The translations under genes and the position numbers were made by a program. This document shows positions 15,163 through 22,843 of a stretch of DNA of 22,998 bases, piece by piece; within the stretch, counting starts at the first letter, position 1, and each line of letters starts with the position of its first letter. Below the pieces are notes generated by a model. It was not told the DNA's origin, did not search any database, and saw only the letters and a list, made by a program, of their open reading frames with translations. The stretch spans positions 1-22,998 of the forward strand of contig JAEWBG010000050.1 of NCBI GenBank assembly GCA_023391335.1. Reading direction: 5' to 3'. The DNA is from Pseudomonadota bacterium (lineage in GTDB: Bacteria > Pseudomonadota > Gammaproteobacteria > Steroidobacterales > Steroidobacteraceae).

Positions 15163-15244
15163 CAGTAACCAGTGACTACTGATTAGTGACTGGGCAGACC
15201 GAAGCGAAGGCGTTCGGACTCGTGACCGTCAACTGTCAACCGTA
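15163..15244 (+). repeat. Degenerate 7-bp repeats and hairpins in the export-operon leader
   Basis: Two short tracts fall into 7-base units: CAGTAAC, CAGTGAC, TACTGAT, TAGTGAC at 15163-15190, and GACCGTC, AACTGTC, AACCGTA at 15224-15244. The first also forms a near-perfect inverted repeat, CCAGTGACTA (15169-15178) with TAGTGACTGG (15184-15193). Between the tracts CCGAA/TTCGG pairs at 15199-15217. All lie between the predicted transcription start and the ATG. Confidence 0.5.
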
Positions 15245-15262
15245 AGAACCAGGAGAGATTGG

Positions 15263-15814
15263 ATGTTCGTGCGTTCTTTTCTAGCTGCTTGTTTGATGTT
15301 GCTTTCGCTGCAGTCGGTGCACGCGCAGCAAGCTTCGTACGCGGTGAAGCCGGGCGATGTCCTGGAGATTTCGGTGTGGAAGGAGCCGGATCTGCAACGC
15401 GAAGTGCTCGTGCGGCCGGATGGCGCGTTCTCATTCCCGCTGGTCGGTGAAGTCGATGCGCGCGGAAAAACCGTACAAGAATTGAACAAATTGGTCAGCG
15501 AACGAATTGCTCGTTACATCTCCGATGCGGTGGTGACGATCTCGGTCAAAGAGATCAAGGGCAACAAGGTCTATGTACTCGGCCAGGTTAACAAGCCCGG
15601 CGAGTTCATCGTGAACCCAAGCGTGAACATTATGCAGGCTCTGAGTATGGCCGGTGGCATGACACCGTTTGCAGCCACCAACGACATCATCGTGCTGCGT
15701 GGCCAAGGCAAGGCGCAGCAGGCCATGGCTTTTCGCTACAACGATGTCGTGCGCGGTCGTAGCCTGGACACGAACATCGAACTCATCGCCGGCGACATCG
15801 TCGTGGTGCCCTAG
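15263..15814 (+). CDS. Wza-like polysaccharide export protein
   Basis: A 183-residue periplasmic or outer-membrane polysaccharide export protein. An N-terminal signal peptide (about 1-21, ending SVHA before QQ) is followed by the PES domain (YAVKPGDVLEISVWKEPDLQREVLVRPDG) and a SLBB domain (VYVLGQVNKPGEFIVNPSVNIMQALSMAGGMTPFA). It ends at DIVVVP without the long C-terminal helix of E. coli Wza, so the outer-membrane channel is more likely supplied by a partner such as the barrel protein next door. A LAAC sequence at 7-10 is too close to the N-terminus for a good lipobox. The ATG has AGGAGA upstream. It is the first gene of the export operon behind a sigma-54 promoter and a structured leader. 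Confidence 0.95.
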   Translation: MFVRSFLAACLMLLSLQSVHAQQASYAVKPGDVLEISVWKEPDLQREVLVRPDGAFSFPLVGEVDARGKTVQELNKLVSERIARYISDAVVTISVKEIKGNKVYVLGQVNKPGEFIVNPSVNIMQALSMAGGMTPFAATNDIIVLRGQGKAQQAMAFRYNDVVRGRSLDTNIELIAGDIVVVP

Positions 15815-15837
15815 ACGTGCGCGATGGAGAGTTGCCT

Positions 15838-17013
15838 ATGCGCAATCGAGTTAACAGTGCTCCACTGATTGTTGCGGTCGCGGCGCTCGCAGGAAGTAGC
15901 GCCGTCGAGGCAGCAAACTGGGAGTTTGCCCCCGCCGTGCTCGGCGGTTATCGATACGACGACAACTATCGTTTGAGTCAGCCGGGCGATGAGATCGAAG
16001 TCTCCGGCGCAGAAGTCGACGCGACGATGCTGTTTCGCACCCTCGACCCGAGAACCAAAGTCGAGATCGCGCCACGTGTGCGGGCGACCTATTTCCCGGA
16101 TGAAAGCGACGAGGACTCGACGGATTACTTTCTGCGCGGTTCCTTCGAGGACCGGACACCCAGGCGCGCGATGGGTGTGAATGCGAGCTTTGCGCACGAA
16201 GATGTGGTGAGAACGGAATTCTCGACGGAGCCGCAGGGGCCATTAGGCAGTCCCGATGTGGCGACCAACACGACGTTTCTGCGCAATCAGCGCGATCTGT
16301 ATCAGGTCGCGCCATCGTTCTCCTATGACATGAGTCAGCGTCAACGTATCGCCGTCGATGGTCAATACACGCATGCGAGCTTCGATAATAACTACGACGG
16401 GGCACAGGTGGACTTCACGCAAGCAAACCTCGGAGTGGGTTGGACGTTCGTCGCATCGCAGCGCAACTCCTTTACCTTGCGTGGGATCGCTGCGCACTAC
16501 GATACCGTCGATACCGCGGAGGCGTATGGTGCTCAGGCCGAGTGGGGCACACAGCTATCGCCGACCTCGCGCATGTACGTTCGCATCGGCGCTCAGAACA
16601 CCAAGCCGGAGAACCGCAACTCTAGTACGAATGTGCTGGCCGGCATCGGCGGAGATTGGATGAGCGAACGCAACCATTTGTTTCTCGATCTCACGCGTTC
16701 CGTTAACGCAGTTGCGGCGGGTTCGATCGTCGAACGAACGGAGCTGCGCTTTCGCGTCAATCACGACATCTCCGAGCGAATCACGATGTTGCTGGGCGCA
16801 CGCGGCATCCGCGACGAGGGTATCGACGGCACGGCCTATCCGCAGCGGAACTACGTGACCGGTCAAGCTGGACTCGAATGGCGTGCGCAGCGTGCCCTCG
16901 CGTTCACAGCCACGTACACGTATCGATGGCAAGACGACGACCGATTCCCCACTGACGTGAGTGCGAACGGCTTTTTGATCGGCGTGCTTTACCAACCTAA
17001 ACGAGATTATTGA
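15838..17013 (+). CDS. Outer-membrane beta-barrel protein of the exopolysaccharide locus
   Basis: A 391-residue predicted outer-membrane barrel, similar in character to the EpsL-type proteins of XrtA/PEP-CTERM-associated exopolysaccharide clusters. I choose ATG 15838, which has GGAGAG eight bases upstream; an in-frame GTG at 15817 would spoil the signal peptide. A signal sequence (about 1-25, ending AVEA) is followed by FAPAVLGGYRYDDNYRL. Repeated amphipathic strands with alternating aromatic and polar residues follow (for example RYVDGQ-type and TYTYRWQDDD segments). The end, FLIGVLYQPKRDY, resembles a closing strand of a barrel. It begins 23 bases after the export-protein stop, and the next gene starts 11 bases after its stop. 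It probably forms or supports the export pore. Confidence 0.87.
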   Translation: MRNRVNSAPLIVAVAALAGSSAVEAANWEFAPAVLGGYRYDDNYRLSQPGDEIEVSGAEVDATMLFRTLDPRTKVEIAPRVRATYFPDESDEDSTDYFLRGSFEDRTPRRAMGVNASFAHEDVVRTEFSTEPQGPLGSPDVATNTTFLRNQRDLYQVAPSFSYDMSQRQRIAVDGQYTHASFDNNYDGAQVDFTQANLGVGWTFVASQRNSFTLRGIAAHYDTVDTAEAYGAQAEWGTQLSPTSRMYVRIGAQNTKPENRNSSTNVLAGIGGDWMSERNHLFLDLTRSVNAVAAGSIVERTELRFRVNHDISERITMLLGARGIRDEGIDGTAYPQRNYVTGQAGLEWRAQRALAFTATYTYRWQDDDRFPTDVSANGFLIGVLYQPKRDY

Positions 17014-17024
17014 AGGGCAGTCTG

Positions 17025-18713
17025 ATGAGTGTAGCGGTTGATTCGATGGCGAGCGGCGCCCCGTTGCGCGATGAAGGCATGGGGTTCGGCGAGTATTTCG
17101 CCGTCCTGAGAAAGCGTAGGCGGCTGATGCTGATGGTGGCGGTGCCGATTGTGCTCATCGCTGCGCTGCTCGCGCTGACTTTGCCGGACGTATATCGCTC
17201 TACCGGCGTGATTCAGATCGAAGAGGAGGAGAATCTGAAGAACGTCGTCGACCGCGACAATCAGGACTCCCGATATGCCGATCAGTACGTGCAGACGCTC
17301 AGCACGCGCGTGCTGAGCGACAAGAATCTGGTTGGGATGCTGGAAAGCATGAAGCTCTATCCGAACCAGGATGACGATTTGGCGACGACGTTGCAGCGAC
17401 TGCACCAAGATATCAACGTCGACATCGTCACCATGCCGATTCTGGATCCGAATACCGGTCGCACTCGCGAGATCGTCAATGCGTTCAGCGTTGCGCTGGA
17501 CAATCGCAATCCCGAGATCGCACAGCAGGGCGCGAAATGGTTGGTCCGCTCATTCTTGGATCAAAACCGCCTCGATCGACAAACCCAGGCCGCATCGGCT
17601 GCGAAGTTCTTCGGCAGCGAAGCGCAGCGCATGCGCGAGCACGTGAACAAGCTGGAGGCGCGTCTCGCTGAGTTCAAAGCGAAAAACGCGGGCCAGCTGC
17701 CGGAGCTCACCGGCACCAACTTGAACGTGATGGATCGCACCGAGCGCGATATCCAAGACATCGAAACGCAGGTGCAGGCGTTGCGCAGGGAGCGCGTCTT
17801 CCTGGTTGCCCAGCTCAATCAAGCCAAAAGCGCGGGACCAGAGACTGCATCTGTCGCTCAGCTGCAGGCCGAATACGATCGCAAGCGGGCGATCTATTCC
17901 GAGAACCATCCCGACCTAGTGGCACTGCGCCGGCAGATCGAACAGATGCGTGCGGGTGGCTCCGCGAGCGGCATGTCGCTGCAGCAGCAACTGCAGAACC
18001 AGCGCTCGATTTTGGCGGAAGTTCGCCAGCGCTACAGTGAAAATCATCCGGATGTGAAGCGCATCGAACGCAATATCAAGTCTTTGGAGGCACGCATTGC
18101 ATCGGGCGAAACAGCGGATCGCAGCGCCGCCGCCGATTCGCCGGTGGCGGTGCAGTTGCAGACGCAGCTCAATGCGACCGACACGCAGATTGCCGCACTG
18201 GAGGCTCGCAATGCCGAACTGCGCGCCAAGATGTCCGACTTGGAAAGCAAAATGTCCGTAGCTCCGCAGGTGGAGCGGGAATACCAGGACGTGACACGGG
18301 ATTTGTCCAGTGCGCGCACCAAATATGAGGAGCTCGTCAAGCGCCAGATGGACGCGGAGGTGAGCGAAGCCGCAATCGCTGGAGGAACATCGGACAAGTT
18401 CAAAGTTATTTCTTCGCCGAAGGTTCCTGACGATCCGGCCAAGCCAAAGCGGATCGCCATTCTCATCGTCGGGTTCGTGTTTGCGATCATCGCAGCGCTC
18501 AGCGGGGCGATCGCGGCGCAGATATTCGATCCGAATGTTCGTGGTGCACGCGATGTCGAAGCGGTTCTCGATGTATCCCCGCTCATCGCGGTTCCTGTGA
18601 TCGAAAGTGCGAACTCGGCAGCTGCGCGCAAACGCCATATGACCGTCGTGGTCACTGCGACCGCTGGGTTCGTCGCGGCAGCCTATTTCCTGTTGCACCT
18701 GTTTCTCTCTTAG
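17025..18713 (+). CDS. Wzz/GumC-type chain-length determinant protein
   Basis: A 562-residue polysaccharide co-polymerase in the cytoplasmic membrane that sets polymer length and activates the BY-kinase. The start at ATG 17025 has AGGG seven bases upstream; the in-frame TTG at 17010 overlaps the previous gene. The first transmembrane helix is about 34-53. A large periplasmic part follows with long coiled coils (about 180-275 and 345-440). The motif YSENHPD occurs twice, at 291-297 and 337-343. The second transmembrane helix (about 476-501) is preceded by a Pro-rich PDDPAKPKR typical of Wzz. A third hydrophobic segment at 539-561 ends the protein and is unusual for simple Wzz proteins. No kinase domain is attached; the kinase is the next gene. 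Confidence 0.93.
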   Translation: MSVAVDSMASGAPLRDEGMGFGEYFAVLRKRRRLMLMVAVPIVLIAALLALTLPDVYRSTGVIQIEEEENLKNVVDRDNQDSRYADQYVQTLSTRVLSDKNLVGMLESMKLYPNQDDDLATTLQRLHQDINVDIVTMPILDPNTGRTREIVNAFSVALDNRNPEIAQQGAKWLVRSFLDQNRLDRQTQAASAAKFFGSEAQRMREHVNKLEARLAEFKAKNAGQLPELTGTNLNVMDRTERDIQDIETQVQALRRERVFLVAQLNQAKSAGPETASVAQLQAEYDRKRAIYSENHPDLVALRRQIEQMRAGGSASGMSLQQQLQNQRSILAEVRQRYSENHPDVKRIERNIKSLEARIASGETADRSAAADSPVAVQLQTQLNATDTQIAALEARNAELRAKMSDLESKMSVAPQVEREYQDVTRDLSSARTKYEELVKRQMDAEVSEAAIAGGTSDKFKVISSPKVPDDPAKPKRIAILIVGFVFAIIAALSGAIAAQIFDPNVRGARDVEAVLDVSPLIAVPVIESANSAAARKRHMTVVVTATAGFVAAAYFLLHLFLS

Positions 18714-18715
18714 CT

Positions 18716-18727
18716 TTGCGTACGCAA
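18716..18727. repeat. Perfect 12-bp palindrome between wzz-like and kinase genes
   Basis: TTGCGTACGCAA lies in the 38-base gap between the chain-length gene and the kinase gene. It could be a protein-binding site or chance; no promoter elements are evident beside it. Confidence 0.3.
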
Positions 18728-18751
18728 CGAGTTAGCAATCGAGGTTAGTCA

Positions 18752-19597
18752 ATGAGCATCATCGAAGAAGCAGTGCGCAAAACTGCGGAGCAGCATCACC
18801 GGCACGGTGTCGTCGAGCCCGTTTCCGCGCGCGTGAAAATGCGCCGCGTTGCAAGCAGCCCCGAGCTGGCGACGGGCCGGCGCTTTCAGCCCTTTGGGCT
18901 GGACGCACAGACGCTGGAGCAAAACCATGTGTTGCCGCAGGTGGCCGACGGCGGTGCGCTGCGCGCGTACAAGATATTGCGAACCCGCGTTCTGCGCAGG
19001 CTCGATGCGCATCAGTGGCGTTCGATGGCGATCACGGGAGTGACGGCAGGAGAAGGTAAGACACTCACCGCAATTAATCTCGCGATGGCGCTGGCTCAGG
19101 ACGTCAATACGTGGGTGTTCTTGGTCGACTTGGACTTGCAGCGTCCGCGCGTTGCCGAATATCTCGGTCTGCACGGCGCGAATGGAGGCAAAGGCCTCAG
19201 CGACTATCTGCTGGGCGATGCAAGTTTCGAGAGCATCACCTACACGCCGATGAGCATGGAACGGTTGTCCGTCATTCCAAACTTCGAGGCGATAGCGCAT
19301 TCGTCCGAGCTATTGGGTTCTTCCAAGATGCTTGATTTGATGCACTCGTTGGAAGCAGAAGCCCCGCGCCGTATCTTGGTCGTCGACATGCCGCCGGTGC
19401 TGGCATCGGACGATGTGCTCGCATTCGCACCGCAGTTGGATTGCGCCCTGTTAGTGGTTGGAGAGGGCTTTACGAGCCGCGACTCGCTCAAGCGCGCAAA
19501 GGAAGTGCTCGCGGAGATGAACCTATTGGGCGTCGTGCTGAACCGTTCAGCGGACGGCAATGACAAAGACTACTACTCGTACAACAAGCCGAAGTAA
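18752..19597 (+). CDS. BY-kinase (cytoplasmic tyrosine autokinase) for exopolysaccharide export
   Basis: A 281-residue bacterial tyrosine kinase of the CpsD/CapB/Wzc-C type. It has Walker A GVTAGEGKT (96-104), Walker A' VFLVDLD (122-128) and Walker B ILVVDMP (208-214), the three motifs of the family. The C-terminus carries a short tyrosine cluster, DKDYYSYNKPK (Tyr274, 275, 277), the expected autophosphorylation site. The kinase is separate from its membrane activator, as in Gram-positive CapA/CapB and in XrtA-type loci, not fused as in E. coli Wzc. The ATG follows GAGG by seven bases. It is the last gene of the operon, ahead of a terminator. Confidence 0.95.
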   Translation: MSIIEEAVRKTAEQHHRHGVVEPVSARVKMRRVASSPELATGRRFQPFGLDAQTLEQNHVLPQVADGGALRAYKILRTRVLRRLDAHQWRSMAITGVTAGEGKTLTAINLAMALAQDVNTWVFLVDLDLQRPRVAEYLGLHGANGGKGLSDYLLGDASFESITYTPMSMERLSVIPNFEAIAHSSELLGSSKMLDLMHSLEAEAPRRILVVDMPPVLASDDVLAFAPQLDCALLVVGEGFTSRDSLKRAKEVLAEMNLLGVVLNRSADGNDKDYYSYNKPK

Positions 19598-19621
19598 ACG
19601 TTTGGATCGGATTTAGACGCG

Positions 19622-19647
19622 AAAGCCGCGGCATGCCGCGGCTTTTC
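19622..19647. terminator. Rho-independent terminator, probably bidirectional
   Basis: AAAGCCGCGGC (19622-19632) and GCCGCGGCTTT (19635-19645) form an exact inverted repeat followed by TTTTC. A-residues on the 5' side give a T-run on the minus strand as well. It sits between the converging kinase and amidotransferase genes and can serve both. Confidence 0.88.
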
Positions 19648-19676
19648 TATTTGCGCTCAAGCGTAAGCGAGTCCGT

Positions 19677-21620
19677 TCAGGCCGAGCGCAACGCCACTTC
19701 GCCTTCACTCAATTCGGCGTGAACGTCCGCCTTCGAGTGTCCGAGAATCGCCATTCGATACCAAACTTCCGCGTTGATGAGCAGCCACAGGCGATTGCCG
19801 TGATCGGCTCGCCGGCTCGAATGCTCCTCTACCAAGCGTTTGATCATGGCTGGATTCAATACATGCGCTCTGGCGAGTTCGGAACGGCTCAGGCACGACG
19901 CATACAGTTGCGCGTACTCGTCCTTGAGCAGATACGGCAGCGCCGACGAGAACCCCTGCTTGGGACGACTGAGCACACTGGCCGGCAGATAGCGCGCGGC
20001 AAGCTTGCGTTGCATATATCGCAAGTTGCCGCGCCGAACTTTCAGCGTTGCCGGAAGGCGCGCAGCGAACTCGACCAATTCGTGATCCATGAACGGACTG
20101 CGTGCCTCCAAGCCGTGAGCCATGCAGATTCTGTCGGTGATCATCACCGGATGGTTGGGAAGGCGCGTCATGCTGTCCGCGTAGAGCATGCGATCGATGT
20201 CGCCGCCCTGTGCCTCTTCGTAAGGAATACGAATCGCGGCCTCGGCGTCGAGGCTCGCATGCCGTTCGCGCATTTCCGGTGCATAGAGTTCGGCGCGCAG
20301 CGAGCGGTCGAAATAGAAATAAGACAAGCTCGCAGCGTAGCGACCGCTGCCTTTGTGAAACGAGAGATGATGCAGCCATCGCAGCTGATGACCCATGCTC
20401 TTGTACCAGCCGGATTCCGGGATCAACGAAAACGCAGGGGCTAGTACCATGCGGCGTAGGGTCGCGGGCACGCGGCCGTAGTGTGCAGCGTAGAGCGTGC
20501 CGTAGTAGCGATCGTAGCCGCCGAACAATTCGTCGCCGCCATCGCCGCCGATCACCACCTTCACGTGTTGGCGAGTGAACTTTGCAAGCAGCCACGTACA
20601 CAGGCTCAGCGGATCGGAGGGTTCATCCAACGCCGCGACCAGATCGGGCAGAAGTGCCGTGATGTGCGGGTGAACTCGCGATTCATGATGGTCAGTGCCG
20701 AACATTTCTGCGATTGACCGCGCAGCCGGTGCTTCGTCGAACCCTTCGTAATCCAAACCCATGGTGAAGGTGGGTAACGACCGAATGCCGAGCTTGCGTG
20801 TCAGCATGGCGACCAGCAGGCTTGAATCCATGCCGCCGCTCAAGAATGCTCCCACCGGCACATCGCTCAGCAAATGAGCAGCGAGCGAGTTTTGAATTTT
20901 GCCTTCGAGTTCATCGAGCAGTTCGTCCTCCGACGCCGCGAGTTTAGGTTCATGCGACAAAGTCCAATAGCGACGGATGACAGGTTTACGTCCGGCTTCC
21001 ACGGTCAGCAAATGCGCCGGCGCTAGCTTGTAGATTCCCTCGAACATCGAGTGCGGGGCGTCGATGAAGCGCAGTGCGAGATATTGGTCGAGCGCCGCAA
21101 AGTTCATGCGCGGCGTGAATCCCGGCCGCGCCAGCAACGACTTGATCTCCGAAGCACACACGAAGCCGCGCTCGTCATGTGCGTAGTAAAGCGGCTTCTG
21201 ACCCAGGTGATCGCGCGCGACTAGGAGTTTTTGATGCCTTTGATCCCAAAGGGCGAAAGCGAACATGCCGCGCAGATGCCGCACGCAGTCATCGCCGTAT
21301 TTTTCGTAGAGCGCGATGATGATTTCGCAGTCGCTATGAGTGCGGAACGGGTAGCCCTCGGCTTCGAACTCGCGGCGTAGCTGTGGATAGTTGTAGATCT
21401 CGCCGTTGCACACGAGCCCAACAGTTCCGGCTGCATTTCGTAACGGTTGCGCTCCGCCGTCGAGATCGACGATCGACAAGCGGCGATGTCCCAATGTCAC
21501 GTCGCCTTCATGCCAGAGGCCCGCACCATCCGGTCCGCGATGTTGCAAACGATCGAGCATCAAGCGCATTGCATCATGCTGCGCTGGATCCGAGCTAAGA
21601 ATGGCGACAAGCCCGCACAT
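19677..21620 (-). CDS. Asparagine-synthase-like amidotransferase of the exopolysaccharide locus
   Basis: A 647-residue glutamine-dependent amidotransferase with two domains. The N-terminal class-II glutaminase domain begins with the catalytic Cys2 (MCGLVAIL) and contains RLQHRGPDG and CNGEIYNY (71-78). The C-terminal synthetase domain has the PP-loop SGGMDSS (261-267) and GGDGGDELFGGYDRYYG. Length and sequence style match the amidotransferase 1 family (eps_aminotran_1) linked to XrtA/exosortase-A exopolysaccharide loci, which is thought to modify the polymer or a precursor; the acceptor is not known. All visible catalytic residues are intact. It starts 17 bases after the GT4 gene, so the two are cotranscribed. 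Confidence 0.94.
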   Translation of the reverse strand: MCGLVAILSSDPAQHDAMRLMLDRLQHRGPDGAGLWHEGDVTLGHRRLSIVDLDGGAQPLRNAAGTVGLVCNGEIYNYPQLRREFEAEGYPFRTHSDCEIIIALYEKYGDDCVRHLRGMFAFALWDQRHQKLLVARDHLGQKPLYYAHDERGFVCASEIKSLLARPGFTPRMNFAALDQYLALRFIDAPHSMFEGIYKLAPAHLLTVEAGRKPVIRRYWTLSHEPKLAASEDELLDELEGKIQNSLAAHLLSDVPVGAFLSGGMDSSLLVAMLTRKLGIRSLPTFTMGLDYEGFDEAPAARSIAEMFGTDHHESRVHPHITALLPDLVAALDEPSDPLSLCTWLLAKFTRQHVKVVIGGDGGDELFGGYDRYYGTLYAAHYGRVPATLRRMVLAPAFSLIPESGWYKSMGHQLRWLHHLSFHKGSGRYAASLSYFYFDRSLRAELYAPEMRERHASLDAEAAIRIPYEEAQGGDIDRMLYADSMTRLPNHPVMITDRICMAHGLEARSPFMDHELVEFAARLPATLKVRRGNLRYMQRKLAARYLPASVLSRPKQGFSSALPYLLKDEYAQLYASCLSRSELARAHVLNPAMIKRLVEEHSSRRADHGNRLWLLINAEVWYRMAILGHSKADVHAELSEGEVALRSA

Positions 21621-21637
21621 TGATCGTCAAGCTCGGA

Positions 21638-22831
21638 TCAAGACGCGGACACGGCGCGGTTGCGCGATTGAGCAGTGGCTCGGCGCTCGATGACTTCGTT
21701 GAACACCGCCTCGTAGCGTGCTGCACATGTGTCGATGAAGTAGTCCTCCACCAGCCGCAAATTGTGCTTCGAGATTCGCGCGCGTGAGTCTTGATCCGCG
21801 GCGAGTCGATCGATGGCTGCAATCATGGCTTGTTGGTCATTCAGTTTGATGACTGCGCCGGTGTCGCCCGTCTTAAGAAAATCGGTTTGACCGCCGCGGT
21901 CGTAGCACACGACCGGCAAGCCGAAGGCCATGGCTTCGAGGAACACCAAGCCGAAGCCTTCATGCTGGCTCGCGGACACGAACAGATCGCTCACACTCAG
22001 CGCAGCGTACTTGTCTGTGTCGGAGCACATTCCGAGCATCCGCAAGCGATCCGCAACGCCCAGTTGCGCTGCTTTGGTTCGAATGGCGTCTGCGTCCGGA
22101 CCGTCACCCACAACGAGCAGATAGCTCTGCGGATTCTTCAGTGCCGCCATGACCTCGATAAGCTGTACCGTCGATTTGCGTGCAACCAAACGGCCCACCG
22201 TGGACATGACGAAGGCATCTTCCGGCAGATCCCATTGCGCACGTATTCCTCGGGTCTGCTGAGGGGGGCGTTCGATTCCCAGCGGAATAAGGCCAACGCG
22301 GCGTGCGACACCGTAAATGTCTCGCACATGGCGAACGGTATCGCGCGATTGACCTATGACTTCATCGGCCGCAAGCAACATAGAACGAACAGCAGCACGC
22401 AGCGGTGCATGACGATGCGGCGAGCTGGCTTTGCTGGGATCGAACAAGTCGCCGCCGTGGACCGACAGCACGTTCGGAATGCCGCGCCATCGCGACAACG
22501 CGTGACCCAAGGGGCCGGTCGGAACGACGAAGTGTGTATTGATCACGTCGAATTGCTGCCGACGCGACAGGGACCAGCCGCGTAAGAATCCGGTCGGCAG
22601 ATAGGCCAACATCGAGGGGAAGTTCGCAACAGCAAGTTGCTTGCGGAAGAACACAGGGACCCGCATGACGCGGACGCCTTGATCGTCGCTAATCTCTGGC
22701 AGCTCGCCTGCTCGCGACGTGATCACCGTCACTTCGTGACGCCGCGCAAGTTGCCGCGCCAGCGCCGCCATCACCACACCGCCTCCGCCGCCGAGCGGGG
22801 GATATTCGTAATTGCAGAATAGGATTTTCAT
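21638..22831 (-). CDS. GT4-family glycosyltransferase
   Basis: A 397-residue GT-B glycosyltransferase that should add a hexose from a nucleotide donor to the exopolysaccharide repeat. I choose ATG 22831 because GGAG lies five bases before it and the protein then opens with the family start MKILFCNYEYPPLGGGGG; an in-frame GTG at 22843 would add four residues. The Gly-rich loop near the N-terminus, SVHGGDLFDP, VGRLVARKS, VVGDGPD and the E-x7-E motif in HEGFGLVFLEAMAFGLPVV are all visible. It lies between an apparent upstream gene and the amidotransferase, with gaps of 12 and 17 bases, in one operon. Confidence 0.94.
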   Translation of the reverse strand: MKILFCNYEYPPLGGGGGVVMAALARQLARRHEVTVITSRAGELPEISDDQGVRVMRVPVFFRKQLAVANFPSMLAYLPTGFLRGWSLSRRQQFDVINTHFVVPTGPLGHALSRWRGIPNVLSVHGGDLFDPSKASSPHRHAPLRAAVRSMLLAADEVIGQSRDTVRHVRDIYGVARRVGLIPLGIERPPQQTRGIRAQWDLPEDAFVMSTVGRLVARKSTVQLIEVMAALKNPQSYLLVVGDGPDADAIRTKAAQLGVADRLRMLGMCSDTDKYAALSVSDLFVSASQHEGFGLVFLEAMAFGLPVVCYDRGGQTDFLKTGDTGAVIKLNDQQAMIAAIDRLAADQDSRARISKHNLRLVEDYFIDTCAARYEAVFNEVIERRATAQSRNRAVSAS

Positions 22832-22843
22832 CAGCTCCGACAC

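Noticed and set aside
15263..15292. Lipoprotein signal (LAAC) in the export protein
   Set aside because: The Cys is residue 10, leaving too short a hydrophobic stretch before it; a normal signal peptide cleaved after SVHA fits better.
19705..20601. Minus-strand open frame of 298 codons
   Set aside because: It is an alternative frame within the asparagine-synthase-like gene; very Arg- and Ser-rich, no motif.
21791..22585. Plus-strand open frame of 264 codons
   Set aside because: It is antisense to the GT4 gene and shows no family signal.
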